From IMG/VR virus record IMGVR_UViG_3300024259_000010, positions 171,834-235,833 of that record: a stretch of 64,000 nt of DNA; one strand, 5' to 3'. Made by a program: the position numbers and the translations under genes. This DNA is from a virus. Under the pieces are notes generated by a model. That model was not told the DNA's origin. It did no database searches and saw only the letters and a list, made by a program, of their open reading frames with translations. How positions within the stretch are numbered: the first letter of the stretch is position 1; each line of letters begins with the position of its first letter. Below are positions 54,445 through 63,999 of the stretch, in pieces.

Positions 54445-57400
54445 TTAATTAAAGTACATATCAACAGCGTTATCTTCAACGCCTTTTAATATGTTTTCAA
54501 ATGCACCACTGAACAATGGACTTAACACCATTCGATTATTAATAGCCATCGCACTCATCATAGCATCTACTACAACAGTACCATCTTCAGATGTGGATTC
54601 TTTTTCCATAACTGTAGAAATAATACTTTTCAACGCTCCATCATAAACTAGCTTATCACCAGCAATCATAGATAGATCTTGTTGTATGTAGAACTTGAGC
54701 ATGATAGTTTCTTCATCTAATAGTTGTCCATCAATCTTATCATTAGTTATTGAACCAGGTTTATTGAACTCATAAGAATTTTTAGAATTACTAGCATGTG
54801 TATGTCTAGCTTTATTAACTCTATTAATACTATTAATGAACTTACGTACACTATCATTCATCTCACTAATTTCACTCTTATAGAACGCTTCTATCTTAAC
54901 GATAGTACCACTATATTTAGCTTTAGGAGTTGACTTGTTTAATGCAGAGATAATATCCAACATGTCCTTATCTTTATATTCCATACTAGAGATATCACTC
55001 TCATCGAAGATCATGATTGGATCAATAGACTTTACAAATGTTCCAGGCTTAGCTACTTTATGAATAACAGTGTTACGCTTAATAGAAAGCTTTCTAACTT
55101 GGACTGGATTGAAACTAAGTTTCTTAGCCAGATCTTCAGAGATAACACTACCGTCTTCATTTTGTCCAGCACCTTCTAAGAATGCTACATTAGCAAACAC
55201 ACCAATGCTTAAGTCGATAGCTCCATCATTAACATCCTTGATAAAGAAGTCGCTATTGTAAACCAACACATCACCCTTTTTAAATATACTTCCAGGAGAA
55301 GTATTAAGAGCCATGTTCTGTGTTACATAGAAACCACCTCCACCATTCTTAGAAAATTCTTGTCTGAATGAAACGGTATACAGACCAGCTTTCTTGTATT
55401 GGACAGTTAATGTTTCAGTATCAAGATTTACATCTAATACTTTGCCATCATCGGTAGCTATATAAGCAAACGGAGGTTGTGATCGTTGAGCAACTACTCG
55501 CTCATAACCAGTTCTCAGTCTAGCCATATCTTTATGTTGAGTTGGAACATATTGTGAAATCTGCATAGATACAAAGTTCATACGTTTACCATCGTCAAAA
55601 TCCAAACCAGGTAATAACATAGAAACAGGTGATAAGATTTCAGCAGGAGTTAAGTCCTCATGTTTCTTATTAACTGTCATACCACGAACGTTTACCACAT
55701 TTGAATCAACTGATAATGTACCGTCAATACCAATACCACCACTAGCTACAGATGCTTCACTTAGAATACCAACACTGTCATCAGCATAACGTCTATCTGC
55801 AATAGTCATTGATTCACCAGTACGTCCACCATCTCCAATATGAGAGAATCTGTGCTTAGCACCAATGTCACCAATAGGATTAAGAATATCAATATTTGTC
55901 AATAATGGATCAGTAGAGATTGCACCATAGATTTCAAATTCACTAATACTAAATTTATGAATACCACCTTTTGGTTTATTCTTATAGTTAGATAATGCAC
56001 GTGTTAGTTGTTTATACACAACAGCATTAAATTGTTCATACGATCGGTATCTGAAGTTAGTAGAGGAAGAAGCTTCCTTACAGTCATCAGTTGTCAATAG
56101 TACTACAGCTCTAATAAGAAGATCTCTAAGATTAGTAGGTTCACCCATTTGTTTCAATACATCTTCTGTGATTGGATCAACAAACAGATCAAACATATCA
56201 TCAATACCTTTAAGATAATTGATAGATAGTTTCTTAGATTGAATAAGATCAAAATAAGTATCCTTAACATCCATATCTTTAAATTCAATCTCACGATGTT
56301 TGATATCATTAAGACCGGAGAACATGAGCCGTCCGAAGGTTGTCATGTTTCTAAGTCTAAGAGTACCATCTTTAAATTTAACAGTTATGTCAGATAGAGG
56401 AACAGGTCCTTTAATATTCCCATCAACGAATTCATACTTAACATGTAAGTAGTCCAACATTTCAGTTAATCCATATTTATAACACAGTACAAAGATGACT
56501 GGTAATTTAATATTTAAGATATGGAAATTGACCCATTCTTTGAATGGTGGGAAAGGAGCATCTACATACTGTTTTAATAGATCCAGTACAGTTGTACTGA
56601 AAGTATCTTTATCATTAGTATAAACAGTCACAACCCCTGTAAAATTAACGAAAGTTTTCTTCTTTTCCGTTAAACCGAAGTAAACACCATATTTAGCTTC
56701 AAGCTTTCTAACGGCCTTCTGCTCTTCTTCAGACATTCCATCTAATCGCTCTTCTAATTTATAAGTCCAATTAAACTTTTTATGTTTGATTCCATTGAAC
56801 ACACTTGCGATTGCTGTGTAGTCATATGGGAGTTTAACATCCTTATAATTATTACGACCGATATCTAGTGTTACTTGATCTCCAGCTTTCACTAACATCT
56901 TTTTAACATAGATAGGTAATGTGTTAGAAAAGGATTCGTTTCTCTGAACAATAGTTTTATTGAAGTTAGAACTTAATGATACACGAGTAGGACTTACTTT
57001 ACATATCGGAGTATTGATACGCTGTAGGTTCATTCTCTTATGTGAACCATTGATAAAGCAATTACCGCTTTCATCTACTTTAGGTAAAGTAAACTTAACA
57101 GTATGTTGTCTACCATTCTCATCTTTAAATACAGATGTGTAAGTGATCTTACGTGTAAGTGAATCACTGGTGTCTTCTTCTTTAATATCCTGAAGATACA
57201 TTCCACCTTTTCTAAGACTCACTAGATTACTAACCATATCCTTCTTATAAGTCTTCTCCATATATTCATTAGAGAATTTAGCAACACTGGAAACAGTGAT
57301 AGACTTATCAGGAAGATCTTTAGTTACTTGTTCAGCAACCTCATTCTTCTTTAGGTTCTTATCTACTTTCTCAACTAAGATCTTTTCTACTGGTTTATTA

Positions 57401-58593
57401 TCTACAACAACCTCTTTATATTTAGTTGTGATTTCTTTAGTATACTTTTTCTTAGCTTCAGTTTTAGTAGTATCTTCAGCAAGCTTTTCATCAATAGCTT
57501 TATCTTGCTCGATTATCTTTTCTTTAGCATGTTTAACTTCTTCTTCAGGTTTAACAGTTTCTCTGAATTCAGTTGCATTATGTTTATCTTTTTTGATAAC
57601 AGATATTTCAGGTTCTTTCTTAACAACAATTTCTTTAGCTTCAACTGGATTCCCAGTTTCTTCAGGAACAAGTTCTTTAGCATGTTCTTTTTCAAGAACC
57701 TTTACTTGTGCTGGAGTTAATGCTAGATGATTTAATTGGAACAAGAATTGTAAAGCAACTGCAGGAGTACGTGTATACATATCTTTCAATGTAGCTAAGT
57801 TATAAATAATAAACTTACCATTATTTTGAAACACAATATTCATGTTGCTTAACATGTTCTCAGGAACCTGTTCAAATAAACTCTCTGTAGGATGCTCATG
57901 CATAAATCCTAATAGATGCATTACTGCTAAGTAATACGTAGAGTCTTGATGTTTAATAGTAACACGAGAATATTCTTTAAATGTTCTTAAGAAGTCCGGT
58001 TTAGATAATTTCATTTCACTAGTATTGAATACTACAAAATGTTGAGACTCAGGAAGTGTAATAGCATGGTTCATTACAGATGCAAGACCAAGATCAAACA
58101 CACGTCTATGTCTTAGGATACCTGTGACAATAGATCTGTAAATAGGATCATGACAAATCACATTCTGGAACATGTTAGAATTTGTAAACTCATTAAGATC
58201 GTTCTTTAAAAAGAATCTAGATAAGTTAGTATTTCTAAACTCTCTGATCTTTTGATCCACTCCTGCTAATACCTGTCGCATAGCAGTAAGGTTAGGTTGA
58301 ACAGCATCATTCTTATTAGGGTATCTGCGTACGAAGAATAAGTTTAGTTTCTTCTTTCCGAGATAATGCGTATAATGTTTCATGTTTGGTGTTGGGGTAG
58401 CGGTCTTGCCGTAGTTCCCATCAATACCAAAGTTAGTGTGTAACACTGAGCCAACTGGTAATTCTTTAAGATCTTTTAAATCATGTATCTTAGAAAAATC
58501 ACCTGGCCGCCGAACAACATAAGATCTGTAAAACATTGGATATGTGATCATCTCTTCTGAGATGTCTATATTACCCATATTGATATCGGTCAT
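54445..58593 (-). CDS. RNA polymerase beta subunit, N-terminal and middle part
   Basis: The 1382-aa product contains DDGKRMNFVSMQISQYVPT and RLRTGYERVVAQRS near residue 1000, matching the beta fork segment (DDANRALMGANMQRQAVP ... GMERAVA). A Lys/Glu-rich low-complexity insert covers about residues 285-430. The C-terminal half of beta is the separate gene at 37023 or a second copy elsewhere. The length is like the large virion polymerase subunit (phiKZ gp178), from memory. Start at 58593 is chosen because an in-frame ATG at 58608 overlaps the AAAGG site. A TATG-containing late-type element lies just upstream on the minus strand. Confidence 0.85.
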   Translation of the reverse strand: MTDINMGNIDISEEMITYPMFYRSYVVRRPGDFSKIHDLKDLKELPVGSVLHTNFGIDGNYGKTATPTPNMKHYTHYLGKKKLNLFFVRRYPNKNDAVQPNLTAMRQVLAGVDQKIREFRNTNLSRFFLKNDLNEFTNSNMFQNVICHDPIYRSIVTGILRHRRVFDLGLASVMNHAITLPESQHFVVFNTSEMKLSKPDFLRTFKEYSRVTIKHQDSTYYLAVMHLLGFMHEHPTESLFEQVPENMLSNMNIVFQNNGKFIIYNLATLKDMYTRTPAVALQFLFQLNHLALTPAQVKVLEKEHAKELVPEETGNPVEAKEIVVKKEPEISVIKKDKHNATEFRETVKPEEEVKHAKEKIIEQDKAIDEKLAEDTTKTEAKKKYTKEITTKYKEVVVDNKPVEKILVEKVDKNLKKNEVAEQVTKDLPDKSITVSSVAKFSNEYMEKTYKKDMVSNLVSLRKGGMYLQDIKEEDTSDSLTRKITYTSVFKDENGRQHTVKFTLPKVDESGNCFINGSHKRMNLQRINTPICKVSPTRVSLSSNFNKTIVQRNESFSNTLPIYVKKMLVKAGDQVTLDIGRNNYKDVKLPYDYTAIASVFNGIKHKKFNWTYKLEERLDGMSEEEQKAVRKLEAKYGVYFGLTEKKKTFVNFTGVVTVYTNDKDTFSTTVLDLLKQYVDAPFPPFKEWVNFHILNIKLPVIFVLCYKYGLTEMLDYLHVKYEFVDGNIKGPVPLSDITVKFKDGTLRLRNMTTFGRLMFSGLNDIKHREIEFKDMDVKDTYFDLIQSKKLSINYLKGIDDMFDLFVDPITEDVLKQMGEPTNLRDLLIRAVVLLTTDDCKEASSSTNFRYRSYEQFNAVVYKQLTRALSNYKNKPKGGIHKFSISEFEIYGAISTDPLLTNIDILNPIGDIGAKHRFSHIGDGGRTGESMTIADRRYADDSVGILSEASVASGGIGIDGTLSVDSNVVNVRGMTVNKKHEDLTPAEILSPVSMLLPGLDFDDGKRMNFVSMQISQYVPTQHKDMARLRTGYERVVAQRSQPPFAYIATDDGKVLDVNLDTETLTVQYKKAGLYTVSFRQEFSKNGGGGFYVTQNMALNTSPGSIFKKGDVLVYNSDFFIKDVNDGAIDLSIGVFANVAFLEGAGQNEDGSVISEDLAKKLSFNPVQVRKLSIKRNTVIHKVAKPGTFVKSIDPIMIFDESDISSMEYKDKDMLDIISALNKSTPKAKYSGTIVKIEAFYKSEISEMNDSVRKFINSINRVNKARHTHASNSKNSYEFNKPGSITNDKIDGQLLDEETIMLKFYIQQDLSMIAGDKLVYDGALKSIISTVMEKESTSEDGTVVVDAMMSAMAINNRMVLSPLFSGAFENILKGVEDNAVDMYFN

Positions 58594-58617
58594 CGTTATA
58601 CCTTTCATTTATATTTT

Positions 58618-58633
58618 ATTTTATACATACAAT
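58618..58633 (-). promoter_or_regulatory. Late-type promoter for the beta N-part gene
   Basis: On the minus strand the sequence reads ATTGTATGTATAAAAT, sharing TATGTATA with the promoters at 14786 and 45949. It ends 25 bases before the start codon. Confidence 0.55.
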
Positions 58634-58683
58634 GGATGATTGTTGTTTTTATATATATCGTAGTTCAATCTCATACAGATATA

Positions 58684-58691
58684 TATATTAC
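58684..58691 (+). promoter_or_regulatory. Early-type promoter TATATTAC
   Basis: Upstream CGTAGTTCAATC and downstream AGTTAAACTGATTTAAATAA with AAAGGAG match the common leader. Confidence 0.9.
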
Positions 58692-58733
58692 ATGTATAGT
58701 TAAACTGATTTAAATAAATAAAGGAGAGATGAA

Positions 58734-59030
58734 ATGGATATCTTGAATATTGTTAAAGCTGGTGAAATCATGGTTGGGACTGATGCATCTGGTGGTGGAC
58801 CAGAGGATTACCCAATGCACGCTACCTCGCGAGGGTGGTTAATATTAGACCACAAGGAAGGTAAGCTGTTGCTGGGTGGAGATCCCATGACACATCTGTT
58901 AGCGGGTTGTGGTACACCAAGCACCCAGTGGGTGGATTTTGATGGTGAACTGACAGATGAATCTCGCCAAGCAATTGGTGCAACTCGTCAATTCCTCTAT
59001 GGTGATGAGGAAGATGAGGATTATTACTAA
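58734..59030 (+). CDS. Small early protein, 98 aa
   Basis: AAAGGAG precedes the ATG. Gly-rich, ends acidic (YGDEEDEDYY). Less AT-rich than its surroundings, like the gene at 41646. No family recognised. Confidence 0.6.
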   Translation: MDILNIVKAGEIMVGTDASGGGPEDYPMHATSRGWLILDHKEGKLLLGGDPMTHLLAGCGTPSTQWVDFDGELTDESRQAIGATRQFLYGDEEDEDYY

Positions 59031-59063
59031 AAGGTAATGGGGGTTTAACCAGCCCCTAGAAAT

Positions 59064-59089
59064 AAAAAGAACTTCGTTGTTCTTTTTTG
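59064..59089 (+). terminator. UUCG-type intrinsic terminator
   Basis: AAAAGAAC and GTTCTTTT flank TTCGTT, with a T-run. Confidence 0.9.
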
Positions 59090-59110
59090 TATATCAATCT
59101 GATATAGGTA

Positions 59111-59118
59111 TATATTAC
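59111..59118 (+). promoter_or_regulatory. Early-type promoter TATATTAC
   Basis: Preceded by TGTATATCAATC, followed by AGATGAACTAATTTTAAAAT and an AAAGGAG site before 59158. Confidence 0.9.
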
Positions 59119-59157
59119 TTATATAGATGAACTAATTTTAAAATAAAGGAGATTATT

Positions 59158-59397
59158 ATGTTGGAAACATTAACTATACCGTGGGAACTGCACGCTGCCA
59201 TATGTGAACTTACAGCATACACTGGTACAAGGGATAGGTTTATGGCTGCAGTATCTAAAGCCATAACATATGAACGTGGTTTTATGGATTACTATGATGT
59301 GGAAGGTGGTACTTCTCTACTGTTCCACAATGGTAGTATACTTGTATCAGAAGAAGATGGAGAGTTTAAAACAGTTAAGAAATTAAAAGGGGAATAA
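59158..59397 (+). CDS. Small early protein, 79 aa
   Basis: AAAGGAG precedes the ATG. Mixed, soluble, with a possible small alpha/beta fold (FMAAVSKAITYERGFMDYYDV). First of a two-gene early unit. No family recognised. Confidence 0.6.
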   Translation: MLETLTIPWELHAAICELTAYTGTRDRFMAAVSKAITYERGFMDYYDVEGGTSLLFHNGSILVSEEDGEFKTVKKLKGE

Positions 59398-59399
59398 TT

Positions 59400-59693
59400 A
59401 TGCAAACGTTTATGGAAGCATTGCAGGACTACGGTACTGATCGTGGTATGTCAGAAGGCCAAGCTGATGAGGTGGCTAAAATGGTTCAGGAAGAAACCCA
59501 TCAGGGATATCGACTGAATGAAACTGTTGACAATTACCCTAAGGTAATGTTGAATATTGCTTGTATGACATTCGACACATGTGCTGTAAAGTACATTGAA
59601 GAACATTGTCCTCTTGCATGGTTCAAGCTAATGTTTACCGCTGAGGGAAGAGCGCTGATGGAAAAGGAATACGAAGCTTCATTTCGTGCTTAA
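59400..59693 (+). CDS. Small early protein, 97 aa
   Basis: Follows 2 bases after the preceding stop with an AAAGGGG site. Helical and acidic, with three Cys in the centre (IACMTFDTCAVKYIEEHC). No family recognised. Confidence 0.6.
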   Translation: MQTFMEALQDYGTDRGMSEGQADEVAKMVQEETHQGYRLNETVDNYPKVMLNIACMTFDTCAVKYIEEHCPLAWFKLMFTAEGRALMEKEYEASFRA

Positions 59694-59702
59694 CTGAAAG
59701 TA

Positions 59703-59742
59703 AAATAAACACACTCCAATTAAGGAGTGTGTTTATTTTTTT
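59703..59742. terminator. Bidirectional terminator
   Basis: A 15-bp stem around AATTAA with a T-run separates plus early genes from the convergent minus tail gene ending at 59744. Confidence 0.95.
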
Positions 59743-59743
59743 A

Positions 59744-61606
59744 TTACGTATTAGGTGTCTTCCAAAGACCAGGTAACATTTGAACAGCTGCTCTAACTGT
59801 GGAGTCCTGGGCTACTTTACTATTCCAGTATCTCATGTTAAAGTTAGTCTGTCTATTGATCATCATCAGTGCTTTTCTACGACGGTTAAACATTTTAAAC
59901 TTATTAGTCATATCAGCAATTTCCATACCAGCCAATGTTGATAAGTACATCTTCATACTATCATTACCATTCAAGAGTTTTCTAGCATCCGCGTCAACTA
60001 GACTAAGGAACATAGCAGGGCTCATATCCTTAATACTAATACTAACGTCAACAGCTGTAGGAAGCTTATCATAAGTCCATCCATGCTCAGGAAGTCCACG
60101 CTTAATAGTCATGCTTTCAATGATACCAGTAGGTATACTAAACATACCACGACAATAAGCTTGGCATAAGAAAGGTGATGTATATGTATTCTTACCAATA
60201 CCAACTGGGAACGCACCTGCCATTAACATAGCTAGTGGAACATAGATGGAACTGTAGATAGTTAATGGATCACCATATCTAGCTCTAAGTTGAATATCAA
60301 ATGAGTAACTCTTAGAGAAGGAACTTGATTGCCAGACATCTGGTATATCAAAGAACCCACTACCTTGAGTAGCAAGTGAAATAGCTCCTTCCATAGAAGC
60401 GACTTTACCCAACCCTGTTGCAATACCTTCAATAGCTCCTTTGACACCTGTGGCAATCTTGGCCATAGCACTGTCTCCGAAGTTACCTCTAGCAAATGTA
60501 AACTGTTTCTCTTTAGCTTCAGATACTTTACCATTTAATTTACCAGCAATCTCAGGAGCACCAGTTGAGTTAGATAATGACTCAGCAACATCTGTACCTC
60601 GTTCAATTCTAAACCCAACATATTGATATCTCTTAAATACTTGATGAGTAAACTTTGTGAATGTATCAGCAGCATAACTTCCAACTGTTTGAATAGCATC
60701 TAAGAAAAGATAAGTAGAGATATTAGATCTATCAGGTCTTTCCCAACGTTCCCGTTTGGATAGGATAAATAAAATATCAGGACCACTCTTTAAGATCTCA
60801 GGTGCCTGACTCTGAATATGAGCAACTTCACCAGGTGTGAATGTTAAATCATCACCAGGAAACTCATCAACAGGATCTTGTGCATCAGGACCATTAATAG
60901 ATAATCCCATATTAACAGTTAAGTGAGATAAGATAGTAGTAACAGATTTATAATAGAGATCCATTTTCGGGACCATCTCATAATACTTATTAATCTTAAT
61001 TTCTGTTAATGCATTCTTAATTGAAACAATACCTTTGTATAAACCTATAAGTGGTAGCAGTGGAAGTTTTACAGCTAGTACGACAGCAGATGCTGTTAAG
61101 TATCCTAATTTATAACCAGCTGATCTCTCATCACCCATCATAATAGCCGATAGTTTTGTATCCCCTGCTTCTTTATAGAATTCATCTAATTTGGCAAACT
61201 TTGGTACACCAAAACTTAACCATAGAATATGTTGGGCTTCTTGGTATGTTTCTTTATACACACGACCTAACCCTCTATTGGGAGCTACCTCATCACCAGG
61301 CCAAATAATATCATCATCAATATTAAATTGCCATAATGGATTTAGAGCATCATTGCCTCCAATAGAAGTATCAGTCTTTCCAAACCTTCCCTGCATGTTA
61401 GCAGAACGTTCTTCTGATAATGTACGTGTATAGTTAACTCTACCGGTTTCAGATAATCCGCCTTCCTCTACAGCCGAGTCTACATCTTCACCAGACTCCC
61501 ACCAAGATTGTTTTGCAATATCGACAAATGGTTCACCGATGGACCACCCCCCAAAGGGGGCTTTGATCCAATCACCATTGTCTCGTAGTTCATTATTGAG
61601 ACTCAT
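59744..61606 (-). CDS. Tail or baseplate-associated virion protein, 620 aa
   Basis: The product has one hydrophobic stretch (LGYLTASAVVLAVKLPLLPL, about residues 168-187). Its C-terminal section, SFDIQLRARYGDPLTIYSSI then YVPLAMLMAGAFPVGIGKN and GTGIIESMTIKRG-like lines, is followed by VDVSISIKDMSPAMFLSLVD. I recognise this as a conserved segment of structural proteins in large myophages, though without a specific role. The gene starts 2 bases after the preceding minus gene, whose last codons contain its AGGAG site. Confidence 0.6.
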   Translation of the reverse strand: MSLNNELRDNGDWIKAPFGGWSIGEPFVDIAKQSWWESGEDVDSAVEEGGLSETGRVNYTRTLSEERSANMQGRFGKTDTSIGGNDALNPLWQFNIDDDIIWPGDEVAPNRGLGRVYKETYQEAQHILWLSFGVPKFAKLDEFYKEAGDTKLSAIMMGDERSAGYKLGYLTASAVVLAVKLPLLPLIGLYKGIVSIKNALTEIKINKYYEMVPKMDLYYKSVTTILSHLTVNMGLSINGPDAQDPVDEFPGDDLTFTPGEVAHIQSQAPEILKSGPDILFILSKRERWERPDRSNISTYLFLDAIQTVGSYAADTFTKFTHQVFKRYQYVGFRIERGTDVAESLSNSTGAPEIAGKLNGKVSEAKEKQFTFARGNFGDSAMAKIATGVKGAIEGIATGLGKVASMEGAISLATQGSGFFDIPDVWQSSSFSKSYSFDIQLRARYGDPLTIYSSIYVPLAMLMAGAFPVGIGKNTYTSPFLCQAYCRGMFSIPTGIIESMTIKRGLPEHGWTYDKLPTAVDVSISIKDMSPAMFLSLVDADARKLLNGNDSMKMYLSTLAGMEIADMTNKFKMFNRRRKALMMINRQTNFNMRYWNSKVAQDSTVRAAVQMLPGLWKTPNT

Positions 61607-61608
61607 AA

Positions 61609-63999
61609 TTATCTTCTCCTAGACTTTGATAGATCTATAGTAGGAACACGTTGTGGTGCAGCCTGCTCTACTTTAATAGGTCTATTGCCAGCTATACTAG
61701 CAGCTTCAACGGTAGTCTGTTGCATCTCATTAAATCCTTTTCCAAGGGAGATATTGACATCCTCTAACTTACCAGTATTTTCAGAAACTTTACCCATGTG
61801 ATTATTCATGGTTTCCATTTCACCAGCTATCTTCTCAAGTGATTCCAATTGCTGAGGTCCTGTATCATTTTGTTTCTTCGACTTAACGTCTTCAACTTTC
61901 TTATCTTTGATAGTGCCTGCCAACTTCTTCATCACACCGGCTTTCTTATCACCTTGAAGGTCGCGCATAGATACTTTACCAGACTTAAGGATTCCACTAG
62001 ATGGTTCACCCTTATTCTTATTAAAGTAATCTCTGACTGATACACCTTTGTTAGCAATTTTGAATTCCGTTAATGATTGTTGCTTAGAACCTTTTGGCAC
62101 TTGCTTAATCATACCAGCGCGTTTAGGCCCAGTTACACCACCAGCTTCTCTACGATCAGCATTGTCAACATCTTTAAGTATTTGAGAATAAAGGTCTGAA
62201 GTTGGTTCAAATGCTTTGAATGGATCATCCCATCTTTTAGGAAATTCATTAGCCATATAGAAGTCATCCTGTTGACTCTTATATAATTTATCAATTTTAC
62301 CATCCAATTTATCAAAACCAGGCATACCTTTCTTAGCAGTAACACGCTTCTCTAAAGCTTCGATCATTGGCTTGAGTTCTATATCTGTATATAATGGGAA
62401 TTCATATTCTTCATCATTATCAGTTATGCCCCAACCCATTTTACGAGGACCTTTAGCCTTACCATCATCACCAACTTCTCCAGTTTTTTTACCAGATCCA
62501 CCAGCTCGTGTAAGAGGTTTACCTTTACCTTTAACTTTCTTAGATTTATCAGCTACAGTTACAGAAGGATCACCAAGACCTCTCTCACCACTTAGAGCAC
62601 CATAAAGTTTCTTACCAACTTTAATACCACCTTTAGCCATAATACCAGGCACCGTAGCACCAGCTATTTTACCAGCAGTAGTTTTACCAGCTGCTTTAGC
62701 AGTAGCTCGTATTGCTCTTTCCTGGAGATTACCTAGATCAGACTTACGATACTTCTCAAGACCCGCTTTACCTTTATTTAACATTTTCCCCATAAAGGAC
62801 TTGTCGAACTTATCTCTTGCGGCTTTCTTAGAGGCAGCTATCTTATCTTTGATCCCAGCTTTAACATCAGCAATCTTATCCGTAACTTTACCATGTATGT
62901 TTTTAACACCACGAACACCTTTCATAATAAGAGAGTTGTCCCACATGCTTTTAGCTTTGGCTTTAATTGCATCTTTAGTATCAGATATCTTACCAACGAT
63001 CTTATCTCTAGTATCACCAATTTTATCTTTAACAGCATTGACCTTATCGGATATGCCAGTTTTAATATCATTGTATTTACCAGTGATTTTATCTCGAACA
63101 CCAGTTATCTTATCTTTAATACCTTGCTTAATATCACTATACTTATCTTTAACAGCATCGATTCCACCAGTGATCTTATCCTTGATGTTACCATATTTAT
63201 CTTTGACAGCATTAATACCACCAATTACTTTCTGCCCAAGTTTAGTTTTCTTAGCACGATTAAAAATAGCTTTACCAGTTTCCCGAACAGCTTCACGTTG
63301 TAGTTTACCTAAGTCAGAGTTTTTCCATTTAGTATATTTGCCTTTGATGCCTCTAGCGGCCATGCCAGCTAATCCACCACCTTTGACAAACTCACCTACT
63401 TTAGATTTACCTAATTTAGAATTTGCAAGTTTCCTAGCACCCATTCCAATTAATCCACCGCCTTTGATAAACTTACCAATTTTTCCACGGTTTCTAATTG
63501 CAGCACCAATGACTCCACCTTTAGCAGCGAACATAGCAGCTTTCTTAAGCTTACTACCTTTACCACCAACTTTACCAGTTAATGTATCAGCTTCTTCCTT
63601 CTTGGCTCCACCATTTTTGACAACGTCATTGGCTTCTTTCCATTCAGGGCTTTCAGTATCAACCATAGTGTCATCATCATCAATACCATTTGGATCTGGG
63701 ATATACTTACCACCCAGTTCTTTATACTTAGCATGTATAGCATCGTTCTCATCAGCTCTACTATCCACTTTATCCATACCAGCTTTAATCTTATCGAGCT
63801 TAGCTTTCGCTTGGTCCCAACGTTCATTTCTGATATGTAGTTCAGCGGACATAAATGCAAAACTAATTTGTCCTGATAATTTACCTGGACCAATTCGAAC
63901 ACTAGAGTATTTACCCTGGCCTTCACGTTTACGATTTTGTAGTTCCTCGAATAATGCTTTAACAGATTCTTCATCAGCAGGGCCACTAGCTTTAGGAAA
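61609..63999 (-). CDS. Large virion protein with KDKITG-type repeats, start outside window
   Basis: The minus frame stays open past the ATG at 63852 to the window edge, so that ATG is internal; at least 797 codons are seen. About residues 205-350 counted from that ATG form amphipathic repeats (AVKDKYGNIKDKITGG, GIDAVKDKYSDIKQG, VRDKITGKYNDIKTG) with a period near 11 residues, as in apolipoprotein or LEA-type helices. Before them lie Gly-rich helices (KFIKGGGLIGMGARKL), after them a disordered Lys/Gly region, and at the end a possible binding tail (PTIDLSKSRRR). This fits a tape measure or inner tail protein. Located beside the polymerase beta gene block, as phiKZ gp181 is by memory. Confidence 0.6.
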   Translation of the reverse strand, partial: FPKASGPADEESVKALFEELQNRKREGQGKYSSVRIGPGKLSGQISFAFMSAELHIRNERWDQAKAKLDKIKAGMDKVDSRADENDAIHAKYKELGGKYIPDPNGIDDDDTMVDTESPEWKEANDVVKNGGAKKEEADTLTGKVGGKGSKLKKAAMFAAKGGVIGAAIRNRGKIGKFIKGGGLIGMGARKLANSKLGKSKVGEFVKGGGLAGMAARGIKGKYTKWKNSDLGKLQREAVRETGKAIFNRAKKTKLGQKVIGGINAVKDKYGNIKDKITGGIDAVKDKYSDIKQGIKDKITGVRDKITGKYNDIKTGISDKVNAVKDKIGDTRDKIVGKISDTKDAIKAKAKSMWDNSLIMKGVRGVKNIHGKVTDKIADVKAGIKDKIAASKKAARDKFDKSFMGKMLNKGKAGLEKYRKSDLGNLQERAIRATAKAAGKTTAGKIAGATVPGIMAKGGIKVGKKLYGALSGERGLGDPSVTVADKSKKVKGKGKPLTRAGGSGKKTGEVGDDGKAKGPRKMGWGITDNDEEYEFPLYTDIELKPMIEALEKRVTAKKGMPGFDKLDGKIDKLYKSQQDDFYMANEFPKRWDDPFKAFEPTSDLYSQILKDVDNADRREAGGVTGPKRAGMIKQVPKGSKQQSLTEFKIANKGVSVRDYFNKNKGEPSSGILKSGKVSMRDLQGDKKAGVMKKLAGTIKDKKVEDVKSKKQNDTGPQQLESLEKIAGEMETMNNHMGKVSENTGKLEDVNISLGKGFNEMQQTTVEAASIAGNRPIKVEQAAPQRVPTIDLSKSRRR

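Noticed and set aside
57296-57730. A 144-aa plus-strand frame opposite the polymerase beta gene
   Set aside because: It is the antisense of the Lys/Glu-rich insert, giving Ser/Phe-rich text without a ribosome binding site.
62893-63303. Plus-strand frame rich in FNSID repeats
   Set aside because: It is the antisense of the KDKITG repeats of the minus tail gene; repeats are mirrored, not coding.
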